Shown here: piece by piece, positions 1 through 4,385 of the stretch
How the letters are laid out: every line of letters begins with the position of its first letter
Numbering within the stretch: the first letter of the stretch is position 1
Assembly (NCBI GenBank): GCA_038227135.1
Contig: JBBRQC010000069.1
Span: 1-5,836, forward strand
Length of the DNA: 5,836 nt
Direction of reading: 5' to 3'
DNA from: UBA4720 sp038227135
GTDB taxonomy: Bacteria; Gemmatimonadota; Gemmatimonadetes; Gemmatimonadales; Gemmatimonadaceae
Position numbers and translations under genes: made by a program
Notes under the pieces: model-generated
Seen by the model: only the letters and a program-made list of their open reading frames with translations
Database searches by the model: none
Told to the model about the DNA's origin: nothing

Positions 1-108
1 ACAGATATCTTCGACTACATCGAACGCTTTTACAATCCAACCAGGAGGCACTCAACACTGGACTACCTGAGCCCCATGGAATTTGAGAAACAAGGGCAGG
101 TAGCTTAG
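1..108 (+). CDS. IS3-family transposase OrfB, C-terminal end (partial)
   Basis: This is the last 35 codons of an insertion-sequence transposase that begins outside the window and ends at TAG 106-108. The translated end contains DYIERFYNPTRRHSTL followed by YLSPMEFE. That is the typical tail of the IS3-family OrfB integrase-like (DDE) transposase, where an aromatic-rich helix and the RRHS-L-YLSP motif follow the catalytic Glu. The catalytic residues themselves lie upstream and cannot be assessed. The protein would cut and join the IS ends during copy-out/paste-in transposition. A matching IS3-type terminal repeat sits six bases downstream. The family call is firm; the subgroup and the completeness of the element are not visible. 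Confidence 0.9.
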   Translation, partial: TDIFDYIERFYNPTRRHSTLDYLSPMEFEKQGQVA

Positions 109-582
109 ATCACGTGTCCACGAAACCGGGTACAGCTCAAGTAAACGGAACAGACTGTCGACCCGCGCCCAATAATGTGTACGTGCTGGAGTTCGGTGTG
201 GGCACTCTTCCTGTGCGGACTGAACGGAATTGCCGCGGCGAACTTCGATATGTGTGAGAATAACATCGCCACAGAGTGGCCGAAGTGCACCGGTATCGGG
301 AGGTATCGCTGGCACGTGTTGAACTGCTGAGTCGAATGCGACTAGAACTGAGTCCAGAGTGCTCTTGGGCAATCGGACAGTTCGTGGTCGATCCTCGTTG
401 CTCTGCTGAATGCTGGCGTGTGGATCTGCACCATTCGACCAAACTCGGATCGTCTCGCTAATCCCGTTTAGACCGTTGCCTCGTGAGAGCGTAGCCTCCA
501 ATCCAGGGCGAGGCACGACCGCGGCTGAAGCACAGGCCATGACTCCAATTGCAAGGCTAAGGAGGAATGTGCGGATGATCAC
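52..582 (-). CDS. Exported hypothetical protein, 3' end replaced by IS sequence
   Basis: I do not recognise this protein. It starts at GTG 580-582; no in-frame ATG lies between this codon and the upstream stop TAG at 610-612, and there is no clear Shine-Dalgarno. Residues 1-20 form an export signal: MIIR, then a hydrophobic stretch, then VMAC at 14-17. VMAC is a weak lipobox, so either a lipoprotein or a signal-peptidase-I substrate is possible. The mature part has a Ser/Arg-rich start, an RLPKSTLDSVLVAFDSA helix at about 70-86 and two cysteines (104 and 127) that could form a disulfide in the periplasm. Native coding ends at about residue 147. The codon for residue 148 straddles the IS boundary (139/140), and residues 149-176 are encoded by the IS inverted repeat and the antisense strand of the transposase. 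The gene is therefore C-terminally truncated and fused to IS DNA; whether it is still functional is unknown. Confidence 0.65.
   Translation of the reverse strand: MIIRTFLLSLAIGVMACASAAVVPRPGLEATLSRGNGLNGISETIRVWSNGADPHASIQQSNEDRPRTVRLPKSTLDSVLVAFDSAVQHVPAIPPDTGALRPLCGDVILTHIEVRRGNSVQSAQEECPHRTPARTHYWARVDSLFRLLELYPVSWTRDLSYLPLFLKFHGAQVVQC
115..139 (+). repeat. IS3-type right terminal inverted repeat (IRR)
   Basis: Read on the minus strand, the repeat begins TGAGCTGTACCCGG and ends TTTCGTGGACA. This matches the general form of IS3-group ends (TGA...CCCGG..TT..TGGACA). Its position just after the transposase stop and its terminal 5'-TG/CA-3' support the call. The partner left repeat is outside the window. 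Confidence 0.75.
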
Positions 583-615
583 GAATTCACAGTCAGGAGT
601 GCCATCTAACTAGTA

Positions 616-621
616 ATTATA
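616..621 (-). promoter_or_regulatory. Candidate -10 box for the exported-protein gene
   Basis: The minus strand reads a perfect TATAAT, 33 bases ahead of the GTG start at 582, in an AT-rich pocket. No good -35 box lies at 16-18 bp (best about TTCTCC), so this is a half-supported sigma-70-type promoter. Confidence 0.35.
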
Positions 622-681
622 GCTGCTTGCTTATGCTGCGGAGAAACGAGAAACCTCCAAGCCGTATGCGATATAAGATGC

Positions 682-781
682 GCGAGTGAGGCCGCGCGGA
701 GGCGAGATAAGCTTTGGAAGCCCCGTAGTTTAGGCAAAATCCGCCAAGAGCCGCGAATGGTTTATCTCGCGAGCGGCTCGC
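682..781. repeat. Long multipart inverted repeat, possible structured RNA or small mobile-element remnant
   Basis: The core is a perfect 9-bp pairing, GCGAGATAA (702-710) with TTATCTCGC (762-770). It extends inward to 713/759 with G-C and G-U pairs. Outside an internal loop, GCCGC (691-695) pairs with GCGGC (773-777). Outside a 5-nt bulge, GCGA (682-685) pairs with TCGC (778-781). The enclosed 45-base loop contains a small GGC/GCC stem (733-735 with 743-745). Nothing in coding terms explains it. It could be a palindromic repeat unit, a regulatory RNA or chance. Confidence 0.4.
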
Positions 782-811
782 AGCATAGCAATGTGTGAAA
801 ACTACCTGAGA

Positions 812-852
812 GGGGAGAGAGAAGATTAGGTCGTAATAGCGTTTCTCTCCCT
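812..852. repeat. Inverted repeat GGGAGAGA / TCTCTCCC
   Basis: GGGAGAGA (813-820) pairs perfectly with TCTCTCCC (844-851), and wobble and A-U pairs extend the stem at both ends; the loop is about 19 nt. No T-run follows directly on either strand, so it is not a classical intrinsic terminator. Confidence 0.35.
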
Positions 853-1030
853 GACCGCATCGCACTCACAGGCGATCCGGCCGGGGGTGAAGCGGAATCA
901 GGGCTTATCTATATACCCGTGAGAACGATCAGGGGTTAGTAGATATCCTCTTGGAACAGTTCACCTTCGCACTGTTTCCGGGCGGTTAGTGTAAGTTGTT
1001 CTACTCCGACGGTTTCTTGAGATTCGTAAA

Positions 1031-1261
1031 ATGGCAATCCTTGGTAATCAGTTAGCGTTGCAGCGATGCCCCCACTGCAATGTCGACAAACCCAGCTTAC
1101 TCCCGACGGGCGGGCCAGTGAGAACGGCAGATTATGCCGGCGCTAACACGAGAGTCTGGCGTTCAAAGACGGCCGAGCTGAAAAATCTGATCCAGAAGGC
1201 GGCGCCGGTAATTCAGGGCCATCTCGACAGGGCTGAATCGATTCAGAAAACCCTGAGGTAG
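1031..1261 (+). CDS. Small protein with zinc-knuckle N-terminus, possibly truncated
   Basis: This 76-residue ORF runs from ATG 1031 to TAG 1259-1261. Residues 11-19 contain LQRCPHCNVDKP, a Cys-X2-Cys knuckle. Then comes a loop with TADYAGANTRVWRS (about 37-50). The layout (CPHC, basic-Pro, an aromatic WR about 25 residues later) resembles the N-terminal zinc ribbon of DUF4145-type proteins. There, a second Cys pair normally follows just after the WR-aromatic position. Here that second pair is absent; the chain continues as a charged helix (KTAELKNLIQKAAPV onward) and stops. I infer a truncated or rearranged gene, but a genuine short protein cannot be excluded. Its last codons carry the GAGG ribosome-binding sequence of the HAD gene, so the two would be co-transcribed and translationally linked. 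The function is unknown. Confidence 0.45.
   Translation: MAILGNQLALQRCPHCNVDKPSLLPTGGPVRTADYAGANTRVWRSKTAELKNLIQKAAPVIQGHLDRAESIQKTLR
1255..1258 (+). promoter_or_regulatory. Ribosome binding site that fixes the TTG start of the HAD gene
   Basis: GAGG lies 7 bases before TTG 1266-1268, inside the last codons of the preceding ORF. The HAD frame has an in-frame stop at 1254-1256 and no other usable start before the DxDGT motif, so TTG is the only sensible initiation codon. Confidence 0.6.
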
Positions 1262-1265
1262 AGTT

Positions 1266-1946
1266 TTGCTCCAGGGCGTAATCTTCGACATCGACGGCAC
1301 GCTCCTAGACAGCAACGACGCGCATGCGGAGTCCTGGGTGGACACGTTCGCGGAAACTGGCTACGACGTGCCGTACGACGTTGTAAGACCGCTGATCGGA
1401 ATGGGGGCGGACAAGCTCCTTCCGAAAACCACCGGAATCAGGCACAACAGCGACGAGGGTAAGAAGCTGACGGAGCGGCGGACGGAGATTTTTCGGGAGA
1501 GATACCTCCCGCATCTCCGTCCGCTCCCAGGCTCGCGGGCGCTGGTGCTCCGTGTGCGTGCCGACGGTCTCGAGGCGATCGTAGCCACCTCCGCCAAGGA
1601 CGAAGAGCTGAAAGGTCTGCTCAAGGCGGCAGGGGTCGACGACCTCATGGAAGAGAAGGCGACCGCGAGCGATGCCAAGAGATCCAAACCCGATCCGGAC
1701 ATTGTATGTGCGGCGATCGAGAAGAGTGGCCTCAGGCCGAAAAATCTCGTCATGATCGGCGACACGCCCTACGACGTCGAAGCAGCCACCAGAGCAGGCG
1801 TGCGAGTTGTTGCTTTCCGCTCTGGCGGTTGGGACGATGAGAATCTCAAAGGCGCCGCGGAGATTTACGACGGGCCAGCGGACCTGCTGGCCCACTACGA
1901 TACATCGCTGCTCGGGAGGACGCGTACGTCCCTCCCTCGGCGCTGA
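1266..1946 (+). CDS. HAD-superfamily hydrolase (phosphoglycolate phosphatase / beta-phosphoglucomutase-like)
   Basis: This is a 226-residue cytosolic phosphatase of the haloacid dehalogenase superfamily, with a full set of motifs. Motif I is FDIDGTLLDS, with nucleophile D8 and general acid/base D10. Motif II is IVATSA, with T108 and S109 as the small hydroxyl residues. Motif III is KRSKPDPD, with K141. Motif IV is MIGDTPYD, with D166 and D170 for Mg2+. Residues of about 16-85 form the helical C1-type cap. Such enzymes hydrolyse small phosphate esters through an aspartyl-phosphate intermediate; the substrate cannot be read from the sequence. The length is normal. It starts at TTG with a GAGG site 7 bases ahead, overlapping the end of the upstream ORF. 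The C-terminal tail after AHYD (about 209-226) looks low in conservation. This is the best-preserved gene of the left half. Confidence 0.93.
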   Translation: MLQGVIFDIDGTLLDSNDAHAESWVDTFAETGYDVPYDVVRPLIGMGADKLLPKTTGIRHNSDEGKKLTERRTEIFRERYLPHLRPLPGSRALVLRVRADGLEAIVATSAKDEELKGLLKAAGVDDLMEEKATASDAKRSKPDPDIVCAAIEKSGLRPKNLVMIGDTPYDVEAATRAGVRVVAFRSGGWDDENLKGAAEIYDGPADLLAHYDTSLLGRTRTSLPRR

Positions 1947-1986
1947 AGGTTCGGAAGAGACCATCCGCCGGTCGGCCACCCGTAAC

Positions 1987-1990
1987 GAGG
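1987..1990 (+). promoter_or_regulatory. Ribosome binding site of the short secreted peptide
   Basis: GAGG is followed by 5 bases and then ATG 1996. This is a good Shine-Dalgarno and suggests that a real gene start survives here. Confidence 0.45.
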
Positions 1991-1995
1991 ACACA

Positions 1996-2127
1996 ATGCA
2001 GAAACGCCTACCGATCGCCGCGCTGGCTCTTATGGCGGCCCGGGTAACCACGAGCTCGGCGATACGTGGCCGCGCGGTAGGTGTCGGGAACATGCCCTAC
2101 GTTACAGACTTTCGGGCATTGGATTGA
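1996..2127 (+). pseudogene. 5' remnant of an exported-protein gene (43 codons)
   Basis: A clear GAGG ribosome site precedes an ATG that opens a typical signal peptide: basic MQKR, hydrophobic LPIAALALMAA, then TTSSA as a cleavage region. Only about 20 residues follow (ending MPYVTDFRALD) before TGA 2125-2127. A signal peptide with a tiny mature part most simply means that the rest of the gene was lost to a deletion or frameshift. Neither other plus-strand frame downstream (2128-2305) resumes a recognisable protein. It could instead be a genuine short secreted peptide; I favour the remnant reading because the neighbourhood is IS-damaged. Confidence 0.4.
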
Positions 2128-2332
2128 TGTGTTCTGGCGCAGCCTGTCCGGCGGGATCTTGACACTCAATTTATTGGCGCGTACACGGAGAATTCAGTCG
2201 TCGGTGCGACTTCTCCCACTACGCACCAACGGATTTGGGCCGTCACGATCAGGTAGACCCACCTGCGGCGTTGCGCTGCTGGGGTAGGCTGTTACACCGT
2301 TAAGTTTGGCCCTACCTGCAGAGAGGCGACAA
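2128..2332. other. Non-coding gap with a lone -35-like box and small hairpin
   Basis: No gene is seen. TTGACA at 2159-2164 is a perfect -35 hexamer, but the bases 17 bp on (TACACG, 2182-2187) are a poor -10. GGTGCG (2203-2208) and CGCACC (2222-2227) form a short 6-bp hairpin with a 13-nt loop. Either could serve the gene at 2333, but the support is weak. Confidence 0.3.
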
Positions 2333-2620
2333 GTGGAAAAGCTCGGCAAAGAATTGACCGCCACAATCCTGGCTTCAAGATGGAAAGTGCGCGTCCTCCA
2401 TGCTTTGTATCGGGAAGATGGAAAATTCTACACGCCGCTTAAGAGGGTTCCTGGGGCGTTGTTCGACCACAACGGCTATATCGTGTTCCCGACCTGGGAA
2501 TCCTATCTCTCGTCGCCTTACTTGAGGCACGGTCCACGAGTGAACGTGCGCGGCGCTGGTATCTCCGAGATGCCCGGTTACATCAAGGCGCGCTCGGAAG
2601 CGGCGATCGATTCAAACTGA
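2333..2620 (+). CDS. Unrecognised small protein (95 aa)
   Basis: I choose GTG 2333 as the start because an AGAGAGG ribosome site (2320-2326) lies 6 bases ahead. A TTG at 2306 in the same frame is possible but has no such site. The product is soluble, with no signal or membrane segment. It begins with a helix (MEKLGKELTATILASRWKVR). A compact, conserved-looking middle follows: ALYREDGKFYTPLKRVPGAL, then FDHNGYIVFPTWESYL, then a Pro/Gly-rich end with GISEMPGYIK. The FD-x-x-GYIVF-x-T pattern followed by a small YL-x-x-G-x-x-VNV strand unit looks like a real fold, perhaps a beta-rich binding module, but I cannot name a family. It converges on the minus-strand rhodanese gene, with 18 bases between the stops. 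No function is proposed. Confidence 0.65.
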   Translation: MEKLGKELTATILASRWKVRVLHALYREDGKFYTPLKRVPGALFDHNGYIVFPTWESYLSSPYLRHGPRVNVRGAGISEMPGYIKARSEAAIDSN

Positions 2621-2638
2621 CCCAACGCCCAGCGCCGT

Positions 2639-3043
2639 CTACTCCGAGCGGAGTTCTTCGATCGGAAGCCCACCGTCCTTCCAAGCCTGGGTGCCCCCCT
2701 TCACATACGCCACATCCGAAAACCCCATGTCCTTCAATGTTTTGGCGCTTATCGCCGACATCGGCCCCAGATCGCAGATGGTCATCACCGGGCGGGAGCG
2801 ATCCTGCAGTCGCGGATCGCGAAATTCTTCCGGGAGTTCTTGATCGGCGCCAACGGGGAGGGTCCCTGACGAAATTGGAACTGCGCCTCTGGCCATGCCA
2901 GTAGCGCCAATGCGGGCGCGGTCGCGAACATCGATTAATAAAGTGTTTGGCTTCTGTTGCAGTCGCTGCCGTGCCTCCTCGGCGGTCACTGCCGGCACGT
3001 CGGCCATCGCCTCTGAGGCCATTTGCATGAAAGTCTTCGCCAT
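2639..3043 (-). CDS. Rhodanese-like domain protein
   Basis: This is a 134-residue single-domain rhodanese, a likely sulfur carrier or persulfide-handling protein of the cytosol. Residues 17-32 form the usual start helix (PAVTAEEARQRLQQ). LLIDVRD (35-41) is the Asp-Val-Arg strand that follows it. TICDLGPMSA (88-97) holds the active-site Cys90. KTLKDMGFSDVAYVKGG leading to W121 and GLPIEE is the standard C-terminal half. In classical rhodaneses the loop reads C-x-x-G-x-R-S; here the Arg position is Met (CDLGPMS). From memory, a C-x-LGP loop occurs in a family of similar short rhodaneses, so it is probably not decay. ATG 3041-3043 is preferred because MAKTFMQM fits the family start; a TTG at 3082 would add 13 residues. 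A weak AAGTGAG ribosome site precedes ATG 3043. Confidence 0.88.
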   Translation of the reverse strand: MAKTFMQMASEAMADVPAVTAEEARQRLQQKPNTLLIDVRDRARIGATGMARGAVPISSGTLPVGADQELPEEFRDPRLQDRSRPVMTICDLGPMSAISAKTLKDMGFSDVAYVKGGTQAWKDGGLPIEELRSE

Positions 3044-3118
3044 TATCGACTCACTTGTTGAGGAAACATCAAACCTAGTCAAGCAGATAGAGCGTACAAG
3101 GAGTGCTCGCGGGGAGCT

Positions 3119-3134
3119 GGCTGCAGCGGCAGCC
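3119..3134. repeat. Tight hairpin upstream of the rhodanese gene
   Basis: GGCTGC (3119-3124) and GCAGCC (3129-3134) form a 6-bp GC-rich stem closed by a 4-nt AGCG loop. A second small stem, AACGC/GCGTT (3151-3155, 3160-3164), is close by. Both lie between two minus-strand genes. No T-run follows on the minus strand, so a terminator is doubtful; a 5' leader structure for the rhodanese mRNA or chance remains. Confidence 0.3.
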
Positions 3135-3178
3135 GACGAAGGTCCAAGCTAACGCCCGCGCGTTCACCGATCACCGCG

Positions 3179-3532
3179 TCACTCCCCGCTAATCACTTGC
3201 TCGTCCAGAAGCCTTGTGCAAAGTGCTGCAAGGGCGGCAGTACCGTATTCAGACCCGTTGGCCGCTCGCCAGACGCGTTCGCTCGAAGGATGTTCAACCG
3301 GGTGCAGCACCATCTCGCTCACGACCGTAGCTCCTGCCCGTCTCCTGGGAGAGCCACGGCGCGATACGATTCCTCGCCACACGATCACACGCAGCTCGCC
3401 CAACGCGGGATCCATCTCAGCCCCAGAAAACCAGGAAACGCTTATCGCTCCGGTCGCAGCCTGCAGCACGCAACCGCTTGGCGTGCGGTGCTGCTCGACC
3501 GGGACGCGGAGCTGTTCGCTCCGCTTTAGCAC
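3179..3532 (-). CDS. Unrecognised ~117-residue protein, start uncertain
   Basis: No family recognised. The frame is favoured over the plus-strand frames because it has good G/C third positions and a coherent protein. RVPVEQHRTPSGCVLQAAT (about 10-28) is followed by a strand-rich part with ELRVIVWRGIVSRRG (46-60). ATVVSEMVLHPVE (68-80) comes next, then VWRAANGSEYG and a C-terminal helix (TAALAALCTRLLDEQ). No signal or membrane segment is seen. GTG 3530-3532 has no ribosome site. The frame stays open 17 codons upstream, to the TAG at 3584-3586, and that part (LLDDLAPEPV before the GTG) also looks protein-like. The true start may therefore be a CTG further up, or the 5' end may be lost. It lies upstream of the rhodanese gene on the same strand, 135 bases away. 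Confidence 0.6.
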   Translation of the reverse strand: MLKRSEQLRVPVEQHRTPSGCVLQAATGAISVSWFSGAEMDPALGELRVIVWRGIVSRRGSPRRRAGATVVSEMVLHPVEHPSSERVWRAANGSEYGTAALAALCTRLLDEQVISGE

Positions 3533-3782
3533 CGGTTCGGGCGCAAGGTCGTCCAGCAGCGCAGTGACCAGTAAAGGCAGGAACTACAACGGAGCCGGCG
3601 CCAAAGACCTAAAGCGCGTTCAACCGAGAGACGCCTCAGAAAGAAGGCCGCGAGAAGCGGTGGCTCCGCCCAGGTGGACAGCGCGGCGGGACGCCGGTTT
3701 TACGCACTCTAAGGAAGACGTAGGTGAGGCAGCGGCACCCAACAATCAGCAAAGTGTCGGCGAGATATCACTCAGGCTCGCA
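3533..3782. other. Non-coding interval between two minus-strand genes
   Basis: No gene is supported. A long plus-strand frame crosses it but is Ser/Arg-rich, overlaps the better minus-strand gene at 3179-3532 and resembles no family. GCGG/CCGC arms around 3657-3669 (on the plus strand GCGGTGGCTCCGC) make a minor hairpin. The interval should hold the end of the cupin transcript and the promoter of the 3532 gene, but no clear terminator or promoter is visible. Confidence 0.45.
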
Positions 3783-4169
3783 TCATTTGCTCGCGGTCCG
3801 CGAACCAGCCGACGGTGTGTGTACGACGGTGAGAAGGAATAGGGCGCCCGACGACGAACGTGCGGAATGGTCGACGCCCGCTGCCAGGACCAGCACGTCG
3901 CCGGTAGTCAATGGATACTCGTGGCTCAGTACCTCGAACACGACCTGGCCCTCGAGAACATGTATGGTGACTGGCCCTTCCGTGCTATGAGTGGGCAAAT
4001 CCCCGCCGGCCGCTATGGCAATTATCGTAAGCCGGAGCGGCCCTTCCTTGACGAGCGTGCGCGCGGTCCGTCCGTGTCGGGCAAGGAGCGCTTGATCGAT
4101 CATCCGTTCGTCCTGGGTCAGATGTTGGACCAAAACGTCCCCTTCTATGGTGCGGTGCATTGATGACAT
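3783..4169 (-). CDS. Cupin-domain protein
   Basis: This is a 128-residue small-barrel cupin, cytosolic. About 40 helical residues (LTQDERMIDQALLARHG) precede the barrel. Cupin motif 1 is AAGGDLPTHSTEGPVTIHVLEG, with H61 and E64 as possible metal ligands and G74 of the VLEG turn. Cupin motif 2 is TTGDVLVLAAGVDHS, with G90, G98 and H101. The second His of the classical H-x-H pair is missing, so metal binding is uncertain. Similar short cupins with an ITIHVLEG-type strand are widespread and mostly uncharacterised, being sensors or small-ligand binders. ATG 4167-4169 has a GGAG site 7 bases ahead. A 17-bp palindrome lies 26-42 bases upstream and suggests control by a dimeric regulator. The gene is on the same strand as the glycosylase gene, 216 bases downstream of it. 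Confidence 0.9.
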   Translation of the reverse strand: MSSMHRTIEGDVLVQHLTQDERMIDQALLARHGRTARTLVKEGPLRLTIIAIAAGGDLPTHSTEGPVTIHVLEGQVVFEVLSHEYPLTTGDVLVLAAGVDHSARSSSGALFLLTVVHTPSAGSRTASK

Positions 4170-4194
4170 GGTAACGTCTCCGCGGATTTGTTTT

Positions 4195-4211
4195 TGTCAG
4201 CTGTTGTGACA
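4195..4211. promoter_or_regulatory. Operator-like palindrome TGTCA-N7-TGACA before the cupin gene
   Basis: The arms TGTCA (4195-4199) and TGACA (4207-4211) are perfect inverted repeats around a 7-base spacer. The site sits 26-42 bases upstream of the cupin ATG, where a promoter-overlapping repressor site is expected. It is not a terminator for the cupin strand, because the T-run (4191-4195) is on the wrong side. Confidence 0.4.
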
Positions 4212-4382
4212 GGGTAGTTTAGGGTGGTGCCGCTGGAGTTGCAGCGCATCCTCGCGATTGCGGGACTGGGTGATCGGCCGCCCTTTCTGGTCGACCTTTT
4301 CTACACTCGCGCCGGGCGGGTGGTCGGCTTGGCCATTAGCGATGCGCGGCATCTCCGGACTTGTTGCCGCTGTCACATACAT
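4197..4382 (-). CDS. Doubtful small ORF (61 aa) after the glycosylase gene
   Basis: ATG 4380-4382 begins 3 bases after the glycosylase stop codon and runs to TGA 4197-4199. The product is polar, with VEKVDQKGRPITQSRNREDALQ in its second half and no known motif. Third positions are fairly GC-rich, and the spacing would suit translational coupling. However, there is no ribosome site, and an opposite-strand frame over the same bases has equally good composition. I report it as a candidate only; otherwise 4170-4385 is plain intergenic DNA. Confidence 0.2.
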   Translation of the reverse strand: MYVTAATSPEMPRIANGQADHPPGASVEKVDQKGRPITQSRNREDALQLQRHHPKLPCHNS

Positions 4383-4385
4383 CAA

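Larger units (their letters stand above)
1..139 (+). mobile_element. Right end of an IS3-family insertion sequence
   Basis: The transposase tail (1-108) is followed by a terminal sequence ending in CA at 139. The IS therefore appears to stop at 139, and unrelated DNA (the exported-protein gene on the minus strand) begins at 140. The left end, the other inverted repeat and the target duplication lie outside the window, so intactness cannot be judged. IS3 elements usually make a 3-4 bp target duplication, which would be about AGT(A) at 140-143. Confidence 0.8.
583..1030. other. Gene-poor stretch with inverted repeats
   Basis: No convincing gene is seen in these ~450 bases. The longest open frame (617-865, minus) has no family resemblance and lacks the codon bias of the genes from 1266 on. 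The stretch holds the candidate promoter of the leftward exported-protein gene, two inverted repeats (682-781 and 812-852), and the presumed upstream region of the rightward ORF at 1031. Base composition is lower in GC than the right half of the window, in keeping with decayed or acquired DNA next to an IS. Confidence 0.6.

Noticed and set aside
617..865. 82-codon minus-strand frame
   Set aside because: No ribosome site, family resemblance or codon bias, and it runs through both inverted repeats.
1305..2093. Long minus-strand open frame opposite the HAD gene
   Set aside because: The plus strand holds a full HAD motif set; the minus frame is an Arg-rich mirror with no family signature.
2299..2305. 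GTTAAGT and scattered ACCCAAC/ATCTAAC heptamers resembling integron attC boxes (also near 604, 2620, 3737)
   Set aside because: No properly spaced RYYYAAC/GTTRRRY pair with inner L boxes could be assembled, and neighbouring genes are on both strands, unlike a cassette array.
3620..3640. GTTCAA sequence resembling a tRNA T-loop
   Set aside because: No acceptor, D or anticodon stems could be fitted on either strand.
3216..3842. 208-codon plus-strand open frame
   Set aside because: It is Ser/Arg-rich and without motifs, and it overlaps a more coherent minus-strand protein and the start of the cupin's 3' end. GC-rich DNA gives such frames by chance.
4191..4211. T-run plus palindrome as an intrinsic terminator
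   Set aside because: The T-run precedes the stem on the plus strand and appears as an A-run after it on the minus strand, so it fits neither direction.
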